DNA of 64,000 bases, taken from contig NZ_JAZHSH010000001.1 in NCBI RefSeq assembly GCF_040100845.1, positions 2,340,501 through 2,404,500 of the forward strand, in the 5' to 3' direction. How positions within the stretch are numbered: position 1 is the first letter of the stretch; each line of letters opens with the position of its first letter. The translations under genes were made by a program, and so were the position numbers. The notes beneath the pieces are model-generated. The model was given only the letters and a program-made list of their open reading frames with translations, made no database searches and had not been told where the DNA came from. The DNA is from Chengkuizengella sp. SCS-71B. Lineage in GTDB: Bacteria > Bacillota > Bacilli > Paenibacillales > KCTC-33759. This document shows positions 18,814 to 27,496 of this stretch, piece by piece.

Positions 18814-19284
18814 TCACGCCCTTCCTAAAATATCACTTCTGACAATGTTAATAGATTCCTCATCTGTTTTTTCATGATTGTATAAGATTCTAGCAACCAT
18901 TACCCCACTGCCTTTTTCTGAAGTTGCTTCTGAACCACCAAAAAAACCAACCTCTTTAATATGGAAGTTGGCTTCATAAGGAGCGATGTAGGAAGAGGAG
19001 TCAACCCTTCCTATAGTCCCAGCATCTTGTTTTGTAATTGCTTTTCTGAATCGCTCGTTTCCGAGTACTGTCTGCGTTGCACTTGGAGCAGAATCATCAT
19101 CTCCGAGTGCAATATACTTGATCTCTATATCTGAATTTGCATTCATCATTGCATCTCGTACAGCATTCAACCAAGAATCCGTGATTGTATTTTGTATTGT
19201 AATTTTTGTAATTTCCTCTGATGAACCGTCTTTATTCATGACTTGAATATTTACAATTCCTTTATATCCGCATTGTTCTATCAT
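18814..19284 (-). CDS. fibre-adaptor-like tail protein (156 aa)
   Basis: The start MIEQCGYKGIVNIQVMNKDG is preceded by TAGGAGGG; an upstream in-frame ATG at 19353 lies inside the hub gene and is unlikely. The sequence has NTITDSWLNAVRDAMMN, then IKYIALGDDDSAPSATQTVLG, then FHIKEVGFFGG. This pattern is common in small phage tail proteins that sit between hub and fibre (similar in style to tail-collar N-terminal domains). It overlaps the fibre's ribosome binding region. Role as adaptor is inferred. Confidence 0.55.
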   Translation of the reverse strand: MIEQCGYKGIVNIQVMNKDGSSEEITKITIQNTITDSWLNAVRDAMMNANSDIEIKYIALGDDDSAPSATQTVLGNERFRKAITKQDAGTIGRVDSSSYIAPYEANFHIKEVGFFGGSEATSEKGSGVMVARILYNHEKTDEESINIVRSDILGRA

Positions 19285-19294
19285 AAAAACCCTC

Positions 19295-20710
19295 CTAACA
19301 AGGATATATTTCGTGAGATGGATAATTCGTAACATTAGGAATAGGACAAGCAAAGGTGCTATAAGTCATTTCATCCTGAATACCGATAGATTCTGTAAGT
19401 TGCTCTAGTAAAATTAAAACTTCGTTCTCACTTATATTTTCCCGCAACACAAAAGCTTTCCCTTTATTCGCCATCTCTTTAAAAAATGTAACCCATCCAC
19501 CAGTCACAGCTCCTGCAACCGCAGTAACTGTATAAGTAAAACGTTCATTTCTCTCACTTGCCGCTATGCTTTCTATGAGATAATCATCGTTAATATTAAA
19601 AGTTGGGAGTTCAATTCGCAGTAATTCTCCTGCATGCAGACCACTTAATTCTGTTTCGAATTTAATTCGTTTCCCTATCTTCCCATACTTCGCTAACTTT
19701 GCATTTGCACTCTGAAAAGCAGCTTCTCTACTGTTTACATCAGGATCGTCATCTACAAATTCATGAATTCCTGTCCCACCTTCTAAAGAGGAACGCTGAA
19801 TCACTTCATCACTATCATAGGTTACAGCAATAATATCAAAAGACCCTTGATACGTAATTTCTAAAGTATCTTGTTCCCCTAAAGGTGTTGCAGATTTCTC
19901 CTGGGTAATCGTATTGCTTTCTTTGGACCAATACCAGCTTTTATCTTCATCACTGCTATTTAATCCAACCGTTTGTACAACATTGTTCACTTTAATCATT
20001 GGCTCTAATGCAATTGGATATCCTACCGTAAAAGATTGCTGTGATCCATTCCCTTTAAAAGATTCTGTTTGTGGATCTGTAATATCTCTACCTGCTTTAA
20101 TATACTGTTTGTTGCGATATTTCTCTCCCGCTGGTTCCACTTCTATATTTCGGATAGGAGAATGTTCATTAATATAAATATTAGATGGATAAGTTGAAGG
20201 ATCTACAAAATGTAGCTGTCGATGTTTATCTATCCACCATTCAAAACCTGCTTTCTCTGCTAACGCATCCATGGCGTCAGTAATCGGAATATAGTTGAAT
20301 ACGGCTTCAATGACATTAGGACCAGCCTGTACATTCCCTACATTTACTTCTTCATGAGATAAAAAATGATCTACAATATCTTGAACGATTTCACCCGCTG
20401 ATTTATTTTCATATGCTCTAGCAATTATTCTTTTATCAGATAAAAAAGTCCAATCTGTACAAGTAATTTTATGAATCTTTCCTTCACCAGCTAGAGAAAT
20501 ATAAGTTTCAACAGATCGATCAATGACACCACCAAATACTAGAGAATTATTGTCTTGTTTTATCTCAACTCTTTGACCTTTAGAGAAATAATACTGCCCT
20601 TTTAAATCTAGTACAGTAAAAGAAGCGGTTGATCGCTGACCAATCGCTTCATCAATTTCAATCGATTCATATTGAATCTTTACTTGTTCATTTGCTATGG
20701 ATATTATCAT
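19295..20710 (-). CDS. tail hub / tail-associated protein of module F2 (471 aa)
   Basis: Begins MIISIANEQVKIQYESIEID with GAGGTGATG upstream, four bases after the F2 tape-measure stop. The first 250 residues have the hub pattern: FGGVIDRSVETY, then KITCTDWTFLSDKRIIARAYENKSAGE, and DAMDALAEKAGFEWWIDKHR. This is the gp27-like hub fold of Gram-positive siphophages. A beta-rich insertion and a second barrel follow (TELSGLHAGELLRIELPTF). It is a different hub from the one at 23,112-24,257, so F1 and F2 carry non-identical tail tips. Confidence 0.75.
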   Translation of the reverse strand: MIISIANEQVKIQYESIEIDEAIGQRSTASFTVLDLKGQYYFSKGQRVEIKQDNNSLVFGGVIDRSVETYISLAGEGKIHKITCTDWTFLSDKRIIARAYENKSAGEIVQDIVDHFLSHEEVNVGNVQAGPNVIEAVFNYIPITDAMDALAEKAGFEWWIDKHRQLHFVDPSTYPSNIYINEHSPIRNIEVEPAGEKYRNKQYIKAGRDITDPQTESFKGNGSQQSFTVGYPIALEPMIKVNNVVQTVGLNSSDEDKSWYWSKESNTITQEKSATPLGEQDTLEITYQGSFDIIAVTYDSDEVIQRSSLEGGTGIHEFVDDDPDVNSREAAFQSANAKLAKYGKIGKRIKFETELSGLHAGELLRIELPTFNINDDYLIESIAASERNERFTYTVTAVAGAVTGGWVTFFKEMANKGKAFVLRENISENEVLILLEQLTESIGIQDEMTYSTFACPIPNVTNYPSHEIYPC

Positions 20711-20714
20711 ATCA

Positions 20715-22412
20715 TCACCTCAATCCTGTCTTGAGTCTAATTTCTCTTTCCATATGAGGCAGTGTTCCTCTAGCAATTTGTCGTCCATCAAGTTCTACAA
20801 CAATCATAGAATTTCTCACATCACCTGAAACATTTGCTGTTAAAGGATTTAATGAAGTTGGTACTGCAGCAGCGGCTAAAGTACCTGTAGCACCTTGAAC
20901 ATCTGAAATCGTACGCTCTAACCCAATAGCGAATCCATCTCCTGTCCATTCTCCTAGCTGCTTCATAACTTTAGAAGGGGAAGCAATTCCCAGCGCACTT
21001 TTGATAGTATCTTTTACTTTATCGGCAATCTCTTTTGCTTTTTCCCATATTCTTGATGCCATAGAACTGATTCCATCTAATAGCCCTTGCATAATGTCTT
21101 TTCCTATCTGTAATAAATCAAAATTGTCAAGAAATTCCTTAATATTGTCCCAAACTTCAAAGATATTGTCCTTAATGGCACCCATCTTTTCAGATATGGT
21201 CTCTTTCACACTATTAAACTTTTCAGTGACAGTGTTTACAATGTTCGAAAATGTAGTCGTTAAGAAGTCAACAATACCATTCCATAAACCAACTACGGTA
21301 TCTTTGATTGCATTCCATGTCGTGGATAAAAACTTCTGTAATTCTTCTAAACTTTCTGTAAAAAGAGTGCTGATACCACTCCAGAGCTCTATGAAAAAGG
21401 TTTTAATCCCTTCCCATAATTCCTTCGTCGTATCTGTGATCGAATTCCATTTTTCAGTAATAAATGTAACAATTCCTTCTAAATTCTCAGTAAATAGTAA
21501 TTTGATGCCTTCCCACAGTTCTATGAAAAAGGTTTTGATGCCATTCCATAACTCCATTGTCGTTTCTTGAATGGTTGTCCATATCATTGAAATGAACTCT
21601 GTTATTGCTTCTAATTGTGTTGTAAAAGTGGACTTAATTCCTTCCCAAACCTCTATAAAATATTCTTTAATGGAACCCCAAATCTCTGTCGCTTTTACTG
21701 AAATCGTATCCCAGTTTTTATAGACAAGCACACCGATAGCTATTAGCGCTGCTATCGCTGCAATGACAGCCAAAACAATCGCCGTCATCGGAGACATGGC
21801 AATATTTAAACCAGAAACGCCAGGTATTAAAGATAATACCGATGTTTTCAAAGCACTAAATGTTTCACCTAAAGGTCCGAGGCTTCCTATTACGCTATCC
21901 ACAGCACCTATAGTCCCACTAATTCCATCAACGACTCCCATTGCAGAAGCACTCATATCTGTAAACCACCCAGTTGCTGCTCCAATCCCTTCAGATAACA
22001 TTGGAAGCTTTTCTCCAAGACCTGGAATGAGGGCATCCAAAGGCTGAAGCGAATCTGTAAGGTTTTGCATATTTTGTCCAAAGGCTTGCACTGCTCCTGC
22101 TTTTTCGGAGAGAACTGTGCCTACACTTTGTGCTTTAGTTGAAAAAGAAGCCAAACCGTCTGTTATCGCTTGGTTTTCTATACCAAACTTAGCCAAGATA
22201 TCCGAAGTGGTAGAAACGAGATTCGTTAAATCACTTCCGATGACATTCGAGAATCCGTTCATTACTCCACTGACTTGTTCTGTTGGTTGACTTAACTTAC
22301 TTAAGGATGAAGTTAAGGAACCTTCTACAGAAACGGTTAAACCTTCAAATGAAGTTTGAAGATTACTAATCTGTTGTTCTAAATTGGATAAGAAACTTGT
22401 GTCTATTGCCAC
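20715..22412 (-). CDS. tape measure protein of module F2 (TMP-2)
   Basis: About 565 residues from the preferred GTG at 22412, eight bases after AGAAGG; a GTG at 22421 overlaps the ribosome binding site. N-terminal coiled coil (NLEQQISNLQTSFEGL), a central hydrophobic pair of segments near residue 205-235 (PMTAIVLAVIAAIAALIAIG), then a tandem array with WNGIKTFFIELWEGIK-type units of 44 residues. Residues up to GEWTGDGF are nearly identical to the F1 tape measure, with one extra 44-residue unit. The last 70 residues are unrelated and end RQIARGTLPHMEREIRLKTG, adjoining a different hub. Confidence 0.85.
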   Translation of the reverse strand: MAIDTSFLSNLEQQISNLQTSFEGLTVSVEGSLTSSLSKLSQPTEQVSGVMNGFSNVIGSDLTNLVSTTSDILAKFGIENQAITDGLASFSTKAQSVGTVLSEKAGAVQAFGQNMQNLTDSLQPLDALIPGLGEKLPMLSEGIGAATGWFTDMSASAMGVVDGISGTIGAVDSVIGSLGPLGETFSALKTSVLSLIPGVSGLNIAMSPMTAIVLAVIAAIAALIAIGVLVYKNWDTISVKATEIWGSIKEYFIEVWEGIKSTFTTQLEAITEFISMIWTTIQETTMELWNGIKTFFIELWEGIKLLFTENLEGIVTFITEKWNSITDTTKELWEGIKTFFIELWSGISTLFTESLEELQKFLSTTWNAIKDTVVGLWNGIVDFLTTTFSNIVNTVTEKFNSVKETISEKMGAIKDNIFEVWDNIKEFLDNFDLLQIGKDIMQGLLDGISSMASRIWEKAKEIADKVKDTIKSALGIASPSKVMKQLGEWTGDGFAIGLERTISDVQGATGTLAAAAVPTSLNPLTANVSGDVRNSMIVVELDGRQIARGTLPHMEREIRLKTGLR

Positions 22413-22439
22413 TCTTATCACCTTCTTTCTAAATAAAAT

Positions 22440-22467
22440 AGAGCTTATCCTATGTCAGATAAGCTCT
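22440..22467 (-). repeat. 10-bp hairpin upstream of tape measure TMP-2
   Basis: Perfect inverted repeat AGAGCTTATC / GATAAGCTCT with an 8-base loop, followed on the minus strand by ATTTTATTT and then the tape-measure ribosome binding site. An identical hairpin stands before the F1 tape measure at 29,152-29,179. The U-rich tail is weak, so this could be an attenuator or an mRNA processing/stability element separating abundant tube mRNA from tape-measure mRNA. Confidence 0.6.
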
Positions 22468-22539
22468 ATAAAATAACCCAAAATTACAATTATTAACTTT
22501 GGGTCAATCTACTGAATAATTCTGTAGTTATGAATAACC

Positions 22540-22947
22540 TTATGGATTTGTAGTTAATGTACCTGTACCTTGAAATTCAAAAGAATACGTAGCCTCCCCA
22601 TCATAAGGACCTTCAACTGAACGGGAAGTGACTAAACATAACCCTTGTTCGATGTTACCTGCCCCTTCTTTCCATTGCACCAATACTTTCTCTTTAGTGC
22701 GAATTGCATTTTTTAAAACGACATAAGCTGCATCGTCTGGTATATATACTCCTTCAGCAGAAATCGTAAATCCATATAAACCATATTCATACTCATAAGA
22801 GCCATTGGATCCTTTGTTTGTTACATCTACTGTTTCAGATACCTCTTCTAATGTAGCTCCTCTTTGTCCACCTACAACCGTGAAATTCGGTTCTGCCTCT
22901 GTTCCTGTGTTTGCTAAAATCACAATATCAATTCCGTTTAATGCCAT
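22540..22947 (-). CDS. siphovirus major tail tube protein, module F2 copy
   Basis: A 135-residue tube protein of the TP901-1 type (MALNGIDIVILANTGTEAEP, then EEVSETVDVTNKGSNGSYEY). The ATG at 22947 follows AAGAGGAGAG; an ATG at 22968 is not needed. It differs from the F1 copy at 29,860-30,273 at only a few residues (VVLKNAIRTKE versus VALKDAIRKKE) and lacks its last two residues. The two tails would therefore have practically the same tube. Here it is followed directly by the tape measure with no chaperone genes between. Confidence 0.9.
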   Translation of the reverse strand: MALNGIDIVILANTGTEAEPNFTVVGGQRGATLEEVSETVDVTNKGSNGSYEYEYGLYGFTISAEGVYIPDDAAYVVLKNAIRTKEKVLVQWKEGAGNIEQGLCLVTSRSVEGPYDGEATYSFEFQGTGTLTTNP

Positions 22948-22976
22948 AATTAAATCTCTCCTCTTCATAATTTTTT

Positions 22977-23110
22977 TTAAATAAAATGAAAATTATCATT
23001 TTATTTAACACTTATAAAATCCTTAGACTATGCTTTGTTTTGCTAAAGGTTCCTGTAAGTGTTTCTGTTAAGTAAGTCAATTTCAACACTTTGTTTACCA
23101 CTTTTTTGTC
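22977..23110 (-). promoter_or_regulatory. control block F2: inverted repeat, operator-like element and TTGACT box
   Basis: Seen directly: a perfect 12-bp inverted repeat TTAAATAAAATG / CATTTTATTTAA with an 8-base spacer (22977-23008). It overlaps the element ATTTTATTTAACACTT at 22998-23013. Upstream on the minus strand, the block GGTAAACAAAGTGTTGAAATT GACT-type sequence has TTGACT at 23080-23075, followed by AGAAACAC. It is homologous to the 3' end of the zinc-finger gene at 31,063. Probable promoter/operator of the F2 tube-tape measure operon. Confidence 0.55.
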
Positions 23111-23111
23111 A

Positions 23112-24257
23112 CTATTTTCTAACTTCTGCACCTATTTGATTCAGTTCTTGTTTTAGTTTAGATATCAAAGTCGGCCTAGTATTTCCAAAGGTTGCTTCTA
23201 ACTGAAATCCATTTGGTTCATATATTTCTGTAATTTCAGTAATTCTAGCATCCATGATTACACCCCAGTCTTTGTTCTGAACGGTTACTATATCACCAAG
23301 ATCGTAATCTTCCTCATATTTGAAAGGTGAGTGAGTCAGGATTTGTCCTTCAAGAAACTGCTCTTGAATAAGTTCTTGAAGGTTTTGTTGTCCTTTTTCT
23401 TTTAGTTGTTGAATAATCTGATCTTCTGGAATAGGTTGTTTGTCCTCGTCTACTTCTTTAACATCACGTGCATCTATAAACGTTTCTATACGAGAAATAC
23501 CTTCCGTTTCACCAACACTGATGATTCTACGTTCAAAACCTTCACCTTCACCTGCGACATAGCCAACATTACGTACATTGTAATCACTCTCTGAATATTG
23601 TAAGGATTTTAAACTATCAAATTCTGGGCTAAATATAACGGGAGGGTGAATCGATTGAGAAGTGGTAAGATTATGCCCTTCCATAACATCTAATATCCAT
23701 TTAAATTGATGTAAATCTATCTTCATACCCCAACCAATTCCTGAAGCAAACGAAATCGCAGAAAGTTCATCAGAAAGATTCTCAAATCTGGACTGCCACT
23801 TTAATATTGCGCCTCGACTTAAGTTTTCAGCGATATCAATCATATCCATCTTACGTTTCCCATCTTCAGGATTGACAATATGTTTGACTACATAATGTTT
23901 TATAATAGATTCCACATTACCTTCGACCGAATCATATGCTGTACCTATTAAAGGAATCGTAATTCTTTGTCCTACAATCCCTTTTAATTCAATCCCTTTA
24001 ATAGACCATTGTTCAGATTGTTTTCCACTTTCATCTAAGCCAATCTCACGATGTTTGATAATCCCCACTTTATTTAAGTCTGAACCTAGTATAATGAGGT
24101 TTCCTTTAATTAGTTTGTCTGTATGTTCTTTGTGACGGTTAATTGTTAAATTAAATTCTCCAACTTCATGAAAACTTCTGGTGAATATGAGACTTTCGTA
24201 ATCATCAATTTCAGCAAGAATTTCCATAGTTGGAGATAAGACTCTCATGGGTTTCAT
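23112..24257 (-). CDS. siphovirus tail hub, ReqiPepy6 Gp37-like (module F1)
   Basis: A 381-residue protein beginning MKPMRVLSPTMEILAEIDDY, then LIFTRSFHEVGEFNLTINR, the standard opening of Gp37-like siphovirus tail proteins. This family forms the hub at the end of the tube (N-terminal part of the tail-associated lysin fold). The C-terminus (SPFKYEEDYDLGDIVTVQN) matches the second hub barrel. No peptidase or lysin domain follows, so any wall-degrading activity would have to come from another protein. Its stop lies next to control block F2. Confidence 0.85.
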   Translation of the reverse strand: MKPMRVLSPTMEILAEIDDYESLIFTRSFHEVGEFNLTINRHKEHTDKLIKGNLIILGSDLNKVGIIKHREIGLDESGKQSEQWSIKGIELKGIVGQRITIPLIGTAYDSVEGNVESIIKHYVVKHIVNPEDGKRKMDMIDIAENLSRGAILKWQSRFENLSDELSAISFASGIGWGMKIDLHQFKWILDVMEGHNLTTSQSIHPPVIFSPEFDSLKSLQYSESDYNVRNVGYVAGEGEGFERRIISVGETEGISRIETFIDARDVKEVDEDKQPIPEDQIIQQLKEKGQQNLQELIQEQFLEGQILTHSPFKYEEDYDLGDIVTVQNKDWGVIMDARITEITEIYEPNGFQLEATFGNTRPTLISKLKQELNQIGAEVRK

Positions 24258-24382
24258 TTTATCACTCCATTTAAAAGAACCTATACATTTTTATATGGTT
24301 CCTTTTGTTACTCTGAAATATTTATTGTTATGAATTTATATTTGTAATATTTTTGGATATTATTGGTGGCATACACCACTTC

Positions 24383-24484
24383 TTAAGCTTTTGGACTATC
24401 ATACATATGTTCAAGGTAAAGTCGATTTAGCGATTCTACAAAAGTTGGTAGAATTTCTGGATGCTCAAGTAAATCACCATCACT
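24383..24484 (-). pseudogene. relic frame between fibre and hub of module F1
   Basis: An open stretch of 33 codons without a start codon, between two stops: SDGDLLEHPEILPTFVESLN followed by RLYLEHMYDSPKA. The composition is protein-like and phage-like, but it has no ribosome binding site. It probably marks a gene lost by deletion between the F1 fibre and hub. Not recognised. Confidence 0.4.
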
Positions 24485-24496
24485 TTATTTCCCCCT

Positions 24497-26626
24497 TTAT
24501 ATTTCTAAGAATACATATCTTCCAACAAATGCACCTTTCATTTTATTTGCAGTTGATATATTAAACTTGTCACCTGATTTGATACGATTAAAAGAATTAT
24601 AGTCGAAAAGATTTGAGTTTAATGTGTTGATATATGCAAAATCAGTTAACGGTTCTTTCACTCCAATCAAGTATTCACCCGATGTCGGCAGATAAGCATA
24701 ACTGTAACAAGTCATACCTGCATAAACACCTTGACCACCATCTTTCCCCTTTGAATAAGCTGCACCTTTGCCTTGCATATTAAGTCCAGAGGAAAACCAC
24801 CAGTTGTAGTGGTAATTACTATCATTAACTTGAGTACGTCTCGAATAACCCGAACCCAACTCATCATCCGTTCCAGACCAAGTGAACAAGTATCCCTTAT
24901 CACTGTAACTACATGAAAAGATTGTATCTCCATTTCTGTTTGTTTGACCTTTACCAGTAACACTATAAGAACTATAACGATGAGTGTAAACTTGTTTACT
25001 ATCAGGACTAACTCGACGATAGTAGTATCTAGCAAAGTAATGACATCTTCCATAATCATCAAAGAACAGTGTATTACTATCAGGGTAATCATTACTCAAA
25101 CCACTTATACCACGAGGTGTAAGTGTATTTCCATAGATATCCCACTCAACTAAGTCATTATTATTATTTTCTGCATCTTCGGAGCTCACTCCCCACATGA
25201 CAAGCACTTCTTTAGTGTGGTCAAATGCAATACCTCTCGGATACCAATTACCATCTCCTGTTGTAGCACCTTGAGTTAATGAAGTCTTTTTCAACGAGCC
25301 TGTTATTGAATAATGATTAATATGGTAGTTGTTATCTCCTTCGCTTATAGAAAGATATATGTCGCCATTTCGCACATCACAAGTAATATGTGAGCATGTC
25401 TGTATGCTTGCATCATAGATTTCTAGAAGTGTATCTAAGTTGAAGTTATAAGCCATGACTTTTGAAACTCCGTTAATTGATGCTTTGAAAATAAGCAAGT
25501 CATTTCCATCATCCAATGTAAACACATTAAAATCCGATGAAATTGTCAAGTTTGTAGATACAACAGTTCTTTTAACTACTCCGTCTAAATCTATGATTTT
25601 AAATTGACCTGTTACATCAGGGTCATACATATAGAAATACTCCCATCCAGCTTTGATATATAAGCTTTTATAGCCAGTTCCCATGTCAATAATCATATTA
25701 CCGGTAGAGCTAACAGAATGAGTCCAAGACGCCTCAATATACCCTTTAATATTTGGGGATACCGTTGAGATTGCATTAGAAAGCTCTTGAAATGTCGATA
25801 CTCCATCATCATCAGCATCCGAAACTGTACCACCTCTGTCAATGATAGCGTTTCGGATTAGTATTTTCCCATCACTGACAGAGGACTTTAAATTGTCAAT
25901 CTCGATTTGTACATTACTCCCATTTTCTGTACCAATATTAGTTGCAATAGGATCTGGAGGATTTGGTATATTCCCCAACTGCTCAGTAGGAACATTCCCA
26001 TCTCCATCCAGAGTAGCGACTCCATCTGCTGCACCTTTTTCAATGTTAGGTACAAACCCGCTATTCTCAATGGTTTGCATAAAAGCATCCCACTCTTGTT
26101 GCATCTCATTAGTAGGTACACTAATGAGAGAAGATACCAATCCACATAAATCCTCATCAAATCTTTCATCCGTGATCTGAGACTGTTCAATAAAAGACTT
26201 CCCAGCGATCACTCTTACTTGAGCTAGACTAATTTCATAGATCCATTCATCTCGCTGTAATGCGGGTGGTTGAGGATCTGCACTGGATACTCCTTTGACA
26301 ACAAATGCTTTTACATATCGATTGGAAATATTCTTATCTAGTCGAAGAACAATTCTATCAATTCGATCCATATCTGGTTCTGGTAAATCATGTGTTAAAT
26401 ACAGATCACTTGTATTCTCATAACTGAATCCCTTAATAAAGGCATTTCCTGTTTCGACGGTACTCCTCATGTCATCCCCGTCTGCTTTAACTTCAAGTTT
26501 TGGAATATTGTTTTGATGATAAATTCCACTAGTTAAAAATTTACTAAAGTAATCTGCCCAATCTTGGGCTTCATACGTTCTTTGATCTTCGTTTGTACTA
26601 TTAAAAAATGAATATTTTTCTGCCAA
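24497..26626 (-). CDS. tail fibre / baseplate protein of module F1 (709 aa)
   Basis: Follows the distal tail protein by 3 bases. N-terminal 170 residues (MAEKYSFFNSTNEDQRTYEA, then IDRIVLRLDKNISNRYVKAF) are the BppU-like or structural domain common in Firmicute siphophage fibres. A coiled-coil and collagen-free linker follow, then a VSDGKILIRNAIIDRGGTVS module shared with the F2 fibre. The last 390 residues are beta-rich with YNFNLDTLLEIYD, RGIAFDHTKEVLVMWG and similar blades, suggesting a propeller. Likely receptor-binding, so F1 and F2 may recognise different targets. Confidence 0.75.
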   Translation of the reverse strand: MAEKYSFFNSTNEDQRTYEAQDWADYFSKFLTSGIYHQNNIPKLEVKADGDDMRSTVETGNAFIKGFSYENTSDLYLTHDLPEPDMDRIDRIVLRLDKNISNRYVKAFVVKGVSSADPQPPALQRDEWIYEISLAQVRVIAGKSFIEQSQITDERFDEDLCGLVSSLISVPTNEMQQEWDAFMQTIENSGFVPNIEKGAADGVATLDGDGNVPTEQLGNIPNPPDPIATNIGTENGSNVQIEIDNLKSSVSDGKILIRNAIIDRGGTVSDADDDGVSTFQELSNAISTVSPNIKGYIEASWTHSVSSTGNMIIDMGTGYKSLYIKAGWEYFYMYDPDVTGQFKIIDLDGVVKRTVVSTNLTISSDFNVFTLDDGNDLLIFKASINGVSKVMAYNFNLDTLLEIYDASIQTCSHITCDVRNGDIYLSISEGDNNYHINHYSITGSLKKTSLTQGATTGDGNWYPRGIAFDHTKEVLVMWGVSSEDAENNNNDLVEWDIYGNTLTPRGISGLSNDYPDSNTLFFDDYGRCHYFARYYYRRVSPDSKQVYTHRYSSYSVTGKGQTNRNGDTIFSCSYSDKGYLFTWSGTDDELGSGYSRRTQVNDSNYHYNWWFSSGLNMQGKGAAYSKGKDGGQGVYAGMTCYSYAYLPTSGEYLIGVKEPLTDFAYINTLNSNLFDYNSFNRIKSGDKFNISTANKMKGAFVGRYVFLEI

Positions 26627-26629
26627 TGA

Positions 26630-27496
26630 CTACACCCCCACGTACTGATTTTTCCATGTTACATTTACAATTGAATCGTTCTCACCTGATTCACTCGTAT
26701 ATTCAATCTCATTTTCTCCAACTGCTAAATTCCAGAAAACACTGTTTAAATTAATCCAGTTAAATGCATTCTCTATTGATCCGTCACTCCGAATAATATC
26801 AGCTTTTTTCTTTCCAAATGCTGTTGATATTTGTAATATCTCCTCATAACCGATTTCACGATTTACTTTGATGAATTGCCCTGTTGTTTTATTTTTAATC
26901 ATTGGATTTTTCGTATATCCTTTAATTTCTATTTCCACAGGGCAAGCGACATCTCCAGTATTGCTTAAAATTCCTGAATCCCCTCTTGTACCCATCTCAG
27001 TAGGAAAAGATAATGGGAATTTTAAAGCACCTAGCCATGCCACCAAAGGTTTACTTTCAGTTGATTCATCCGTCCAAAAAGGAGAAGGAGATAACAAACT
27101 AAAAATCACTTTCTGATATTTCAATCCTTGATTGCCACTACCATCTGGAAAAATAGGAGGCTGACTCACTACTACTTCTAATTCTTTGGTTCCAGCAGGG
27201 TACAAGTATTGTAAAGAGCCTTTGCCTAGTTTGGGATTAAATATATTTAACAATTCCCTTCTTCTCTCAAATAGTTCAGATGGGGATTCTACTAAAATCA
27301 TTAATTCAAAGTTCAATTCTCTTTCATCTAACAAGGAATCAATATAAGATGAACCGTCTTGGAAAGGTGCTTTTTGCGTTTGTATCTCGACCTCATTTCC
27401 GCCAAGCCCCTCTATCATTTGCAGTAAATACGGTGACTGTTGTCCTAATTCAATAGAATCTCCTCTTCCATTTGTGAAAATCATCTTTTCGCTCAT
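26630..27496 (-). CDS. distal tail protein (Dit-like), module F1
   Basis: Starts MSEKMIFTNGRGDSIELGQQ with an ATGA overlap of the tape-measure stop. The sequence EVEIQTQKAPFQDGSSYIDS, then ERRRELLNIFNPKLGKGSLQY, is the classic siphovirus distal tail (Dit / phage_tail) family. The C-terminal galectin-like part includes GDVACPVEIEIKGYTKNP and INLNSVFWNL. Dit forms the hexameric ring to which hub and fibres attach. Length (288) is normal. F2 has no obvious Dit of its own. Confidence 0.9.
   Translation of the reverse strand: MSEKMIFTNGRGDSIELGQQSPYLLQMIEGLGGNEVEIQTQKAPFQDGSSYIDSLLDERELNFELMILVESPSELFERRRELLNIFNPKLGKGSLQYLYPAGTKELEVVVSQPPIFPDGSGNQGLKYQKVIFSLLSPSPFWTDESTESKPLVAWLGALKFPLSFPTEMGTRGDSGILSNTGDVACPVEIEIKGYTKNPMIKNKTTGQFIKVNREIGYEEILQISTAFGKKKADIIRSDGSIENAFNWINLNSVFWNLAVGENEIEYTSESGENDSIVNVTWKNQYVGV

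Noticed and set aside
24401-24415. CATACATATGTTC as a second LexA box
   Set aside because: Only one half-site (GTTC) is present and it lies in a relic frame, not a promoter.
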